From Acidisphaera sp. S103 (GTDB taxonomy: Bacteria; Pseudomonadota; Alphaproteobacteria; Acetobacterales; Acetobacteraceae): a stretch of DNA of 64,000 nt. Positions 7,858 through 15,192 of this stretch are shown here, piece after piece. The stretch lies in assembly GCF_009765975.1 (NCBI RefSeq), contig NZ_LMUJ01000036.1:14005-78004 (forward strand), in the 5' to 3' direction. How positions within the stretch are numbered: the stretch's first letter is position 1; each line of letters begins with the position of its first letter. The notes under the pieces were generated by a model. The model searched no databases and was not told the DNA's origin. It saw only the letters and a list, made by a program, of their open reading frames with translations. A program made the translations under genes and the position numbers.

Positions 7858-8931
7858 ATGCGCGCTTGGGCCGTGGTTGAGAATGGGCAGCCCCTGAAGG
7901 AAATCGAGCTGCCGACGCCGGAGCCGACGGGCACCGAGGTTCTGCTTGAGGTGACTCATTGCGGCGTTTGCCACTCCGACCTGCATATCTGGGAGGGTTA
8001 TTACGACGTTGGCGGCGGGCAGAAGATGTCGCTGGTCGATCGTGGTGTGGTTTTGCCGCTGGCGATGGGGCACGAGATTGTTGGCCGGGTGGTGAAGCTG
8101 GGGCCGGACGCCAAAGGCGTGAAGATCGGTGACTTGCGGATTGTTTTTCCTTGGCTTGGATGCGGCAAGTGCGAGACTTGCCTCGCCGAAGAAGACAATA
8201 TGTGCATCGTCGCGGCGCGTAGCCTGGGCGTGTATCAGAACGGCGGCTATGGCACCCATGTCGTTGCGCCGCATCCTCGGCATCTGGTTGATCCGGGTTC
8301 GTTGGATCCCGCAGTGGCGGCGACCTATGCGTGTTCGGGCATTACGGTGTTTTCGGCGATCAAGAAGGCGATGCCGCTGGCGCCGGAGCAGCCGATCGTG
8401 CTGGTGGGTGCGGGTGGGCTGGGGCTGAACGCCATCGCCGTGCTGAAGGCGATGAAGCACCAGAACATCATCAGTGTGGATGTCAGTGTCGAGAAGCGTG
8501 AGGCGGCGCTGAAGGCGGGCGCACACAAGGTGGTGGACGGCAGTGGTGACGGGCCGACGGTGACCAAGCGGATTATCGAGGCGGCGGGCGCGCCGGTGCT
8601 GGCGGTGATCGACCTGGTGAACGGGACGGCGACGGCCAGGTTTGCCTTCGGCGCGTTGGCGAAAGGCGGGAAACTGATCCAGGTTGGTCTGTTCGGCGGC
8701 GAGCTGATGCTGCCGCTGCCGATCATGGCGATACGGGCGCTGACGGTTCGCGGCAGCTATGTGGGCAACCCGAAGGAACTGCGGGAGCTGGTGAAGCTGG
8801 CGCAGGACGGGGAACTCGAGGCGTTGCCGGTGGCGACGGTGCCCCAAAGCCAGGCGCATGAGGCGCTGATGCGGCTGCGGGATGGCAAAGTGACCGGCCG
8901 CCTGGTGCTGAAAGCCGAGGCGGTGGCATGA
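7858..8931 (+). CDS. Zinc-dependent medium-chain alcohol dehydrogenase
   Basis: Oxidises an alcohol or reduces an aldehyde with NAD(P). The 357-residue chain carries the catalytic-zinc ligands Cys in CGVCHSDLH near residue 38 and GHE near 65, the four-cysteine structural-zinc lobe CGKCETC with a fourth Cys in NMC, and the Rossmann fingerprint GAGGLGLNAI near 185. It continues as AdhP-like to the end. It overlaps the next gene by four bases (ATGA, 8928-8931), so the two oxidoreductases are co-translated. The third gene, a luciferase-like enzyme, follows after 12 bases. This suggests a short pathway acting on an alcohol/aldehyde and an enone, but the metabolite is unknown. Confidence 0.88.
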   Translation: MRAWAVVENGQPLKEIELPTPEPTGTEVLLEVTHCGVCHSDLHIWEGYYDVGGGQKMSLVDRGVVLPLAMGHEIVGRVVKLGPDAKGVKIGDLRIVFPWLGCGKCETCLAEEDNMCIVAARSLGVYQNGGYGTHVVAPHPRHLVDPGSLDPAVAATYACSGITVFSAIKKAMPLAPEQPIVLVGAGGLGLNAIAVLKAMKHQNIISVDVSVEKREAALKAGAHKVVDGSGDGPTVTKRIIEAAGAPVLAVIDLVNGTATARFAFGALAKGGKLIQVGLFGGELMLPLPIMAIRALTVRGSYVGNPKELRELVKLAQDGELEALPVATVPQSQAHEALMRLRDGKVTGRLVLKAEAVA

Positions 8932-9941
8932 GCGCCAGCGGGCTGCGCCGTTCGGTCGTGCTGAAAAGCCGGCCGCGCGGCGAACCGGTGGCCGAGGATT
9001 TCGGCATTGTCGAGGATGCCATCCCGAAGGCGGGCCCGGGTGAGGTGGTGACTCGGACGCTGTTTCTGTCGATCGATCCGTATATGCGGGGCCGGCTGCG
9101 GGAGGAACAGACTTACGCGGTGGCGATCCAGATCGGTGAAGTCATGACTGGCGAGACGGTGGGGCAGGTCGTTGCGTCGGCCGATCCTGCGTTCGTTCCA
9201 GGTGATATCGTCGTGGGCGCTCGGGGGTGGCAGACGCATTCGGTGACTCCCGGAGAACGGCTGGTCAAGATCCCGAAGGGCGGTGCGCCGCTGTCGACGT
9301 ATCTGGGTGTGCTGGGGATGCCGGGCGCGACGGCTTATGCGGGTGTGACGGAAATCTGTAAGCCGAAGGCTGGGGAAACGTTTGTTGTTTCGGCGGCGTC
9401 CGGCGCGGTCGGATCGGTTGCCGGGCAGATCGCCAAGCGGGCGGGTGCTCGGGTTGTCGGCATTGCCGGCGGTGCGGATAAGTGCCTGTGGGTGCAGGAC
9501 AGTCTGGGTTTCGATGATTGCGTGGATCACCGGTCGTTGGATCTGGGTCGGGAACTGCGGTCGGCGTGTCCGAACGGCATCGACTGCTATTTCGAGAATG
9601 TCGGCGGCGTGGTGCAGGCGGCAGTGTTCGACCAGTTGAATGCGTTCGCGCGTGTCGCGATGTGCGGGATGGTCTCGCAGTATAATGAGCACACCTTTCC
9701 GGCCGGGCCGAATTTGGGTTTCGTCGTGGGCAAGCGGGTGCATATCCAGGGGTTTATTGTTTCGGACCGGCCGGAGCGGATGACCGAATGGCGTTCGCTG
9801 GCGGCGCCTTGGGTGGCGGACGGCAGCCTGAAATACCGGGAGGATGTGATCGACGGGCTGGAGAATGCGCCGGACGCGCTGACCGGCATCTTGAGCGGAC
9901 GGAATTTCGGCAAGCTACTGGTCAGGGTTTCGGCTGAGTAA
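8928..9941 (+). CDS. Zinc-independent MDR enone reductase (CurA / PTGR family)
   Basis: NADPH-dependent double-bond reductase of the leukotriene B4 dehydrogenase/CurA branch, 337 residues. The N-terminal catalytic domain has LSIDPYMRGRL, diagnostic of this branch, and lacks zinc-binding cysteines. The cofactor loop VVSAASGAVGSVAGQIAKRAG near 155 has the AxxGxxG variant used by this family, and CYFENVGGVVQAAV follows as in PTGR proteins. It starts within the stop codon of the upstream alcohol dehydrogenase gene, and a luciferase-like gene follows. The enzyme likely reduces an alpha,beta-unsaturated ketone generated in the same pathway. Confidence 0.85.
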   Translation: MSASGLRRSVVLKSRPRGEPVAEDFGIVEDAIPKAGPGEVVTRTLFLSIDPYMRGRLREEQTYAVAIQIGEVMTGETVGQVVASADPAFVPGDIVVGARGWQTHSVTPGERLVKIPKGGAPLSTYLGVLGMPGATAYAGVTEICKPKAGETFVVSAASGAVGSVAGQIAKRAGARVVGIAGGADKCLWVQDSLGFDDCVDHRSLDLGRELRSACPNGIDCYFENVGGVVQAAVFDQLNAFARVAMCGMVSQYNEHTFPAGPNLGFVVGKRVHIQGFIVSDRPERMTEWRSLAAPWVADGSLKYREDVIDGLENAPDALTGILSGRNFGKLLVRVSAE

Positions 9942-9953
9942 GGAGACGGTCCC

Positions 9954-10808
9954 ATGCAGTTCGGCGCGTCGATGTTTTTCACGGATTACTCGATTACGCC
10001 GGTGGCGTTGGGCCGAGCGTTGGAGGAGCGAGGGTTCGATATTTTGTGGGCGCCGGAGCATTCGCATATTCCGGTGTCACGGAAGACTCCGTTTGTGCTC
10101 GGGGCAGAGTTGCCTAAGCGTTACTACGACGTGATGGACCCATTTGTGACGTTGACGGCGGCGGCGGCGGTGACGTCTACGTTGAAGCTGGGAACAGGCG
10201 TTTGCCTGATCGCGCAGCGGGATCCGATTCAGACGGCGAAGCTGGTGGCGTCGATCGATCGGGTCTCGGGTGGTCGTTTCGTGTTCGGGATCGGCAATGG
10301 CTGGAACCAGGACGAGATGGAAAACCACGGCACGGTGTTCGAGTCCCGGCACAAGCTGGCGCGCGAGCGGGTCGAGGCGATGAAGGCAATCTGGACGCAG
10401 GATACGGCGGAATATCATGGGGAATTCGTCGATTTCGGGCCGATGGCGGCTTGGCCGAAGCCGGTGCAGAAGCCGCATCCGCCGATCCTGATCGGGGGTG
10501 CGTTTCCGTACAGCGCTAGGCGGGCGATACGGTATGGCGACGGGTGGATGCCGCAGGCGACAGCGGCGAACAAGACGCCGCTGACGGAATTGATTCCCCG
10601 GTTCCGCGAGATGGCGGCGGAGGCGGGACGCGACCCGGCGGCGATGCAGATCGTGATGGGCGCTCAGCTGCCCGATGCGGCGCTGATCGGGCAGTATCAG
10701 GCGTTGGGGGTGGATATCGTGTATCCCAGCCTGCCGTCGGAGGGTGAGGATACGATTTTACCCATGCTGGATCAGTGGGTTTCGGTGATGCGACAGGTGA
10801 ATGGGTAG
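9954..10808 (+). CDS. LLM-class F420-type oxidoreductase (TIGR03619-like)
   Basis: 284-residue luciferase-like TIM barrel resembling families annotated as F420-dependent. Supporting segments are MQFGASMFFTDYSI at the start, GFDILWAPEHSHIP, LGTGVCLIAQRDPIQTAK, GGRFVFGIGNGWN and HPPILIGGAF. FMN or F420 use cannot be decided from sequence, and no F420 biosynthesis genes occur in the window. Ribosome site AAGGAGA sits 8 bases before the ATG. It closes a three-gene operon with the alcohol dehydrogenase and enone reductase. The gene on the other strand beyond it is a small hypothetical. Confidence 0.85.
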   Translation: MQFGASMFFTDYSITPVALGRALEERGFDILWAPEHSHIPVSRKTPFVLGAELPKRYYDVMDPFVTLTAAAAVTSTLKLGTGVCLIAQRDPIQTAKLVASIDRVSGGRFVFGIGNGWNQDEMENHGTVFESRHKLARERVEAMKAIWTQDTAEYHGEFVDFGPMAAWPKPVQKPHPPILIGGAFPYSARRAIRYGDGWMPQATAANKTPLTELIPRFREMAAEAGRDPAAMQIVMGAQLPDAALIGQYQALGVDIVYPSLPSEGEDTILPMLDQWVSVMRQVNG

Positions 10809-10813
10809 CAGAG

Positions 10814-11005
10814 TTACGTGTAGGCGGCTTCGACCATCCGCCTGACGGCTTCGTCGGCGGGGTGGTCTTCAGTTTCCGCTGGTTGCGGTGTCGTGCCGGG
10901 TAAGGAATCAATCCGAAAAACCGGCACGGCCGGCAGGTCGACGTCGCGGCGGCGGGGAGCCCGGTTGGGGGTGCCAGCACTCGATGATGGGCGCTTGCGT
11001 CGCAT
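10814..11005 (-). CDS. Small hypothetical protein (63 aa)
   Basis: Short basic protein with an Arg/Pro-rich N-terminal half and an acidic C-terminal half ending DEAVRRMVEAAYT. It has no cysteine, membrane segment or recognisable domain. I accept it as real because a textbook AGGAGG lies five bases before the ATG and it sits 9 bases after the end of the TauE-like permease gene on the same strand, probably as the last gene of that operon. Function unknown. Confidence 0.6.
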   Translation of the reverse strand: MRRKRPSSSAGTPNRAPRRRDVDLPAVPVFRIDSLPGTTPQPAETEDHPADEAVRRMVEAAYT

Positions 11006-11014
11006 GGCTTCCTC

Positions 11015-11803
11015 CTAAAACACCAGTCGGCCGCCGACGATGCATAACACCACCGCCAGGATGGGGCGCAGGACGGCGTCGGGGATGTGGGCGGACAAGT
11101 AGCTACCCAGCACGATGCCGGGGATCGAGCCGCTCAGCAGCGTCGCCAGCAGCGGCCAGTCCACCGATCCCAGCCACCAGTGGCCGGCCCCGGCGATCAG
11201 TGTCAATGGCACCGCGTGGGCGATGTCGGACCCGACGATCACCGCCATTGGGGTCCTCGGGTAGAGCATCAGCAGCGCGGTGACGCCAAGCGCCCCGGCA
11301 CCCACCGAGGATAGGGTGACCAGAGCGCCCAGGACCACGCCCGTGACCACGGTCAGGCTGGCGGCCTGGCTTGGTGTCACGCGATCCAGCAGTGGTCCCA
11401 TCAGGCTCAGGAAGTATTGGCGGAAGATCAACGACAGCGCCGTCAGCAGCAGCATGATTCCCAGGACGACCGAGATGACCTGTCCGCTGCCTGGGCCGCC
11501 GATGTGATAGTGGGAGATCGCCAGCAGCGTTAGCACCGTCGCCGGTACGCTGCCCGTCGCCAGCCGCCGGACGATGCGCCAATCGACCGTGTGGTTCATG
11601 CCGTGAACCAGGGTGCCGACCGACTTGGTAGCCGATGCATAGAGCAGGTCGGTTCCCACCGCCGTTGACGGATGTATGCCGAACAGCAGCACCAGGATGG
11701 GTGTCATCAGAGAGCCGCCGCCGACGCCGGTCTGTCCGACCAGCAGGCCCACGAAAAACCCCGAAAGGATGAAGAAAGGGTTAACGCTGGAAAACAAGTG
11801 CAT
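11015..11803 (-). CDS. TauE/SafE-family anion permease
   Basis: Inner-membrane transporter of 262 residues with about eight hydrophobic helices. The first TauE half has GFFVGLLVGQTGVGGGSLMTPIL and the second has GVVLGALVTLSSVGAGALGV, the duplicated G-rich repeat that defines the family. Members export or take up sulfite, sulfoacetate or similar small anions; the substrate here is unknown. It precedes the small 63-residue gene on the same strand and faces no obvious sulfur-metabolism gene. The ATG at 11803 leads directly into the first helix. Confidence 0.85.
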   Translation of the reverse strand: MHLFSSVNPFFILSGFFVGLLVGQTGVGGGSLMTPILVLLFGIHPSTAVGTDLLYASATKSVGTLVHGMNHTVDWRIVRRLATGSVPATVLTLLAISHYHIGGPGSGQVISVVLGIMLLLTALSLIFRQYFLSLMGPLLDRVTPSQAASLTVVTGVVLGALVTLSSVGAGALGVTALLMLYPRTPMAVIVGSDIAHAVPLTLIAGAGHWWLGSVDWPLLATLLSGSIPGIVLGSYLSAHIPDAVLRPILAVVLCIVGGRLVF

Positions 11804-12019
11804 ACGCGATCATCCGCTCCGACGTGATAGCCTACCACACCAGTTTCGCCGGTAGCAGTGGTCGGGACGTTGCCATATCAGGAAGCCCGAGGGGTCGTCA
11901 GCACTCTTTCGCGGGGAAGAATTATTGTCCGCCGCAACCGACATGGAGAGTTCAATTTACTCTTCGGATAATTGAATCGGGAGATTTGTAGCCCGTGTTG
12001 GGTTCGATTTCCGGCGCCG
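11804..12019. other. Intergenic gap between TauE-like gene and hipA
   Basis: No convincing gene. A weak inverted repeat (TTCAATT and AATTGAA, about 11952-11977) lies some 45 bases past the hipA stop and could form a short hairpin, but it has no run of T on either side. The stretch is somewhat less GC-rich than its surroundings. Confidence 0.4.
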
Positions 12020-13263
12020 TCAGGGTGTGTCCCGTTCTGCGTTGCGGCGGACGGTGACGCATAGTTTGCGGATCTCGTCGCGGGCAACATCCAGGTTATG
12101 GTGGCCTGCGGCGGGCAGGTTTCGTACAGTCTCGATCGCAGGGTCCAACCTGGAGAAAACCAGGTCCGCCATGCGGATCACCCGGCGGACGGTCGCGGTG
12201 GCGTTCAGGCCGCAGTCAGCCGCCATGCGCTGCCAGTCGCGGCGCTGGATGTGCATGCCGCGGCGTTGGCCGCCGATGCTCCGCGCATGGTTCAGGGTGA
12301 TACTTTCCCATGCCGCACCGCACATCAGGTCGTATAGCGGGGCGAAACGAAAGCCGGTCCGGTCGACCAGCATGGAATAGTTTTTCGCATGCGAATCGAC
12401 GTTGCCGATGATTACGTTGAAGATCACCGCGTCCAGCAGACGCAGTGTATCGGCACCTGTCATGCATGCGCGTGTCAGCCCGAAGAAATCCATCAGTGAC
12501 GGCCCCGGCGTCCCACTCTGATTGTGCTGGTACTTCGCGCTCGGTGGCCGGCCCAGTGCCTGGCAAAAATCCTCCTGGTGCAGGCGATACCACAACGGGG
12601 TCGCCGGAACGCGGTCGTAGCGGGTCACCAGGAGATAGGACCGAGCACCGCTTTGCCGGTGGTGATTTCGGCTGCGGGCAGGCCGCTGTGCCTGGCCAGG
12701 GTCAGGCACAGGGCCTCGTTCTGGACACTGCCGGCCAGGCGGGGATTGTCTGGCTTCAGGATGTGGGTGGAGGGTGCGCCGTGGATCGGGATGGCGACAT
12801 GCCCGTTGCGGATGGCCACGGGCAGCTTATCCTGTGCGCCGGCGAGGCTCATGGAGACACCCTCGTCGCCGGCCAGGAAAGGGCGGGCAGGCAGCGCGTC
12901 GATGATGCATTCCAGCGCGTTGTCGTCGGGTACGTCGCGGTAGCCGGGGGTCTCGTCTGGGCCCTGAGGACCGATGGTCAGCGCGCCGGCGGTGTCACGG
13001 CCGATGCGTTCCAGCAGCCCGAGGACGTCGCCACGCGCGATGCCCAGGGTGCGGCCTATGGTGTCGAGCGGCCCGCTCTCCGGCAGCAGGTTCTGCAGCC
13101 ATGGGATCAGCACCTCCGCGGGAACGTCGCCCGGGTCCAGGGGCATGCGGACCGAGACTGGGAACGCGTCGGCCGCGGTCAGCCAGTCGGGATCGTAGCG
13201 GAGGACCGGACCGTCCTCGATGCTGGCGACATGGCGGTCCTGGTACCAGACCGGGATGGTCAT
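12020..13263 (-). pseudogene. hipA: HipA-type Ser/Thr kinase toxin, split by a frameshift
   Basis: HipA kinases phosphorylate a target such as glutamyl-tRNA synthetase and induce dormancy. The first frame (13263 to 12625) covers the N-terminal domain, the loop GAQDK and the ATP-binding lysine in THILKP, and ends at AEITTGKAVLGPISW. The continuation is in another frame: SGARSYLLVTRYDR onward, with the catalytic GNVDSHAKN, the metal-binding APLYDL and the C-terminal helices ending at 12020. The break lies around 12630-12655 (one base lost or two gained). Joined, the product would be about 414 residues, normal for HipA. The kinase is probably dead unless the shift is programmed or a sequencing error. 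Its start overlaps hipB by ATGA. Confidence 0.85.
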
Positions 13264-13469
13264 GGAGGCGGCGGATCGGGCGGCAGGAGGTGCCAGCCGA
13301 CTGCCTGTGCGGCGGCCAGGGCCTTGCCGAGTTGGCAGGTGGTCTTGCCGGCCTCGAGATCGATGATGAAGCGTTCGCCGGTGTCGATGACTAGGGCCAG
13401 ATCGCGCTGGGTCATTTTCTGGCGGCGGCGGAAGGCGCGAATGGTCTGGCCGAACTGTTGGGGGGTCAT
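13260..13469 (-). CDS. hipB: HipB-type antitoxin, Xre-family HTH regulator
   Basis: 69-residue Cro/C1-type helix-turn-helix protein: FGQTIRAFRRRQKMTQRDLALVI, then GERFIIDLEAGKTTCQLGKALAAAQAVGW, as in HipB. It neutralises HipA and represses the operon. The stop overlaps the hipA start by four bases, the standard hip order with antitoxin first. The leader contains GGAAG as ribosome site, which lies inside the nearest operator-like repeat, so bound HipB could block initiation. The antitoxin is intact although the toxin is frameshifted. Confidence 0.88.
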   Translation of the reverse strand: MTPQQFGQTIRAFRRRQKMTQRDLALVIDTGERFIIDLEAGKTTCQLGKALAAAQAVGWHLLPPDPPPP

Positions 13470-13477
13470 GTGGTTAT

Positions 13478-13593
13478 CTTCCCGAGCGGGAAGAATGGCA
13501 AGTTAATCCGGTCTTTGCAAGGAGAAACTTCCTGAGCGGTAAGAATGGTGGGGATTTGTCCCGAACGGGGGATGATTCTTCCCGATCAGGATG
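13478..13593. promoter_or_regulatory. Array of four HipB operator-like repeats
   Basis: Upstream of hipB on the minus strand, CTTCCCGA-GCGGGAAG (13478-13493), CTTCCTGA-GCGGTAAG (13528-13543) and CTTCCCGA-TCAGGATG (13578-13593) recur at an exact 50-base interval. A fourth core, TCCCGAACGGGG (about 13559-13572), is centred about 30 and 20 bases from its neighbours. All centres are therefore near multiples of about 10 bases apart and lie on one face of the helix. HipB is known to bind several phased inverted repeats cooperatively in E. coli. The first site overlaps the hipB ribosome site and the last directly follows the GST stop codon. Confidence 0.75.
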
Positions 13594-13596
13594 ATT

Positions 13597-14226
13597 TTAG
13601 CGGTCGTCCACTGGCATGTTCGCTTGCACCGACGGGCGGGCGTTGAACGTCGCGTGCCAGGCGGCGAGTTCGGGGTGGCCGTCACGCCAGGACAGGTCGG
13701 CGAAGCGGAAATCCAGGTAGGCCAGCGCCACGCCGATCGCGAGATGGCCGACGGAGAAGCGGCTGGACGCCAGGGCCTCTGCTTCTTCCTCCAGCGCCGC
13801 CACGCAGGCGACCAGCTTGGCGCGCCACAGGGCCTTGTGCGGTTCGCTTTGGCGTTCGGGGGGACGGAAGCCCTCGGCCAACAGCGGCAGGGCGTTGTCG
13901 AGCATCCCCTGGCCCAGGGCGTGACGACGCAGCGCGGTGAGGCGCTCGGGCCAGGCGGCTGGGTAGAGTTTCGGGCCGTCGTGCAGGGTGTCGAGATATT
14001 CGATGATCACCGGGGAGTCGTAGATGGCGGTGCCGTCGGGCAGCTCCAGCGTGGGAATTTTGCCGACCGGGTTGATCTTCATCAGCTCCCAATGCGGGGT
14101 GGTGCCGCCGGTCACGGTCCGGACGATGCGGACGCGGTCCTGCAGGCCCATCTCGGCGATCGCGATCATCACCTTGCGGACATAGGGCGACCGTGGGGAC
14201 CAATGCAGGGTCATCGTCTGGGACAT
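13597..14226 (-). CDS. Glutathione S-transferase family protein
   Basis: 209-residue cytosolic GST that conjugates or transfers glutathione. The thioredoxin-like domain begins MTLHWSPRSPYVRKVMIAI, where a Ser/Tyr near residue 11-14 would activate the thiol. It continues with the cis-proline INPVGKIPTLEL and the glutathione-binding ESP-like motif as YDSPVIIEYL. The helical domain ends with ARPSVQANMP. ATG 14226 follows GAAGGTG; a second ATG at 14214 is possible. It is divergent from the alpha/beta-hydrolase gene, and its stop lies four bases from the hip operators. Confidence 0.87.
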   Translation of the reverse strand: MSQTMTLHWSPRSPYVRKVMIAIAEMGLQDRVRIVRTVTGGTTPHWELMKINPVGKIPTLELPDGTAIYDSPVIIEYLDTLHDGPKLYPAAWPERLTALRRHALGQGMLDNALPLLAEGFRPPERQSEPHKALWRAKLVACVAALEEEAEALASSRFSVGHLAIGVALAYLDFRFADLSWRDGHPELAAWHATFNARPSVQANMPVDDR

Positions 14227-14295
14227 GCGCACACCTTCACGAGGCATCCGGTCCGCCGTATCGTGCGGGCCAAAGAGGGGAAGGGGACGTTTGCC

Positions 14296-15087
14296 ATGAA
14301 CTGGATCGAAGTCAACGGCACCAGCCTGCGGTATGAGGTCAGCGGCGCCGGGCCGTCCACCCTGGTGCTGGTGCACGAAATGGGTGGCACGCTGGATAGC
14401 TGGGACCAGGTGCTTCCGGCGCTGAACGCCAGCCGCCGGGTGGTGCGCTATGATACGCGCGGGGCCGGGTTGTCGGAGAAGATCGCTGGGACGGTGACCT
14501 GGGACCAGATGGCCGGCGACCTCGCCGGGCTGCTGGATGCGCTGGGGATCACCGGCAAGGTGTCGCTGGCCGGCATTGCGGTGGGGGCGGCGATCGCCGT
14601 GCATTTCGCCGTGCGTTACCCGGACCGAGCGGCGGCGCTGGTGCTGCATGGGCCGGCGGTTGGCGTGGGGGAGGATCGGCGGCAGGCGACGCTGGATCGG
14701 GCGGCGGCCGTGCAGGCGGGCGGGATGCGTGGGGTGGTGGAGACCAGCCTGGCTGCTTCATATCCACCGGTGGTGCGGCACAACCAGGCTGTGTTCGAGG
14801 GATTTCGAGCGCGTTGGCTGGGGAATGATCCGGAGAGTTTCGCGGCAATCAATCGGATGCTGGCGGCGGAGAATATCGAGCATGAGTTGGATCGGGTTGG
14901 GTGTCCGGCGCTGGTGACGGCTGGGCGGCACGATGGGCTGCGGCCTCGGTCGGTGATCGAGCCGATGGCCGGGCGAATTCCTGGGGCGCAGTTTTTGGAG
15001 CTGAACAGCGGGCATTTCGCGTCGGTGCAGACGCCGGGGCTGGTGTCTCAGGCGATCCATTCGTTCCTGCACGGGATGGGGCAGTGA
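14296..15087 (+). CDS. Alpha/beta-hydrolase fold protein lacking the nucleophilic serine
   Basis: 263 residues related to 3-oxoadipate enol-lactonase-like hydrolases. The oxyanion segment VLVHEMGG near 25, RYDTRGAGLS near 51-60, the acid D213 in AGRHDGLRP and the histidine H240 in NSGHFASVQTP are in place. The nucleophile elbow, however, reads G-I-A-V-G (93-97), so Ala95 stands where Ser, Cys or Asp is needed. The enzyme may therefore not be a classical hydrolase; it could be a lyase, a cofactor-free oxygenase or inactive. Start ATG 14296 follows AAGGGGA. Divergent from the GST gene. Confidence 0.82.
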   Translation: MNWIEVNGTSLRYEVSGAGPSTLVLVHEMGGTLDSWDQVLPALNASRRVVRYDTRGAGLSEKIAGTVTWDQMAGDLAGLLDALGITGKVSLAGIAVGAAIAVHFAVRYPDRAAALVLHGPAVGVGEDRRQATLDRAAAVQAGGMRGVVETSLAASYPPVVRHNQAVFEGFRARWLGNDPESFAAINRMLAAENIEHELDRVGCPALVTAGRHDGLRPRSVIEPMAGRIPGAQFLELNSGHFASVQTPGLVSQAIHSFLHGMGQ

Positions 15088-15118
15088 TTGGGACGGGTTC
15101 TCTCGGGGACGTGTAGAG

Positions 15119-15144
15119 CCTGCTGACAGGACGGTGTCAGCAGG
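15119..15144. terminator. Terminator-like hairpin after the alpha/beta-hydrolase gene
   Basis: CCTGCTGACA and TGTCAGCAGG form a perfect 10-bp stem around a six-base loop, 31 bases past the stop codon. It is followed by GGGGGTCGTT rather than a T-run, so rho-independent function is uncertain. Confidence 0.5.
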
Positions 15145-15165
15145 GGGTCGTTAGCATGATGGGCA

Positions 15166-15182
15166 TTCGAAGTACGTTCGAA
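15166..15182. promoter_or_regulatory. Perfect palindromic operator candidate before the DHA2 exporter gene
   Basis: TTCGAA-GTACG-TTCGAA sits 10 bases before the ATG at 15193 and overlaps the ribosome site AAGGGA. A repressor bound here would block initiation. No regulator gene is adjacent, so a distant TetR- or MarR-type protein is the likely partner. Confidence 0.55.
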
Positions 15183-15192
15183 GGGACCATTC

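Noticed and set aside
13591-14290. Upstream extension of the alpha/beta-hydrolase frame
   Set aside because: It runs antisense through the GST gene, and the hydrolase family starts at the ATG at 14296 with its own ribosome site.
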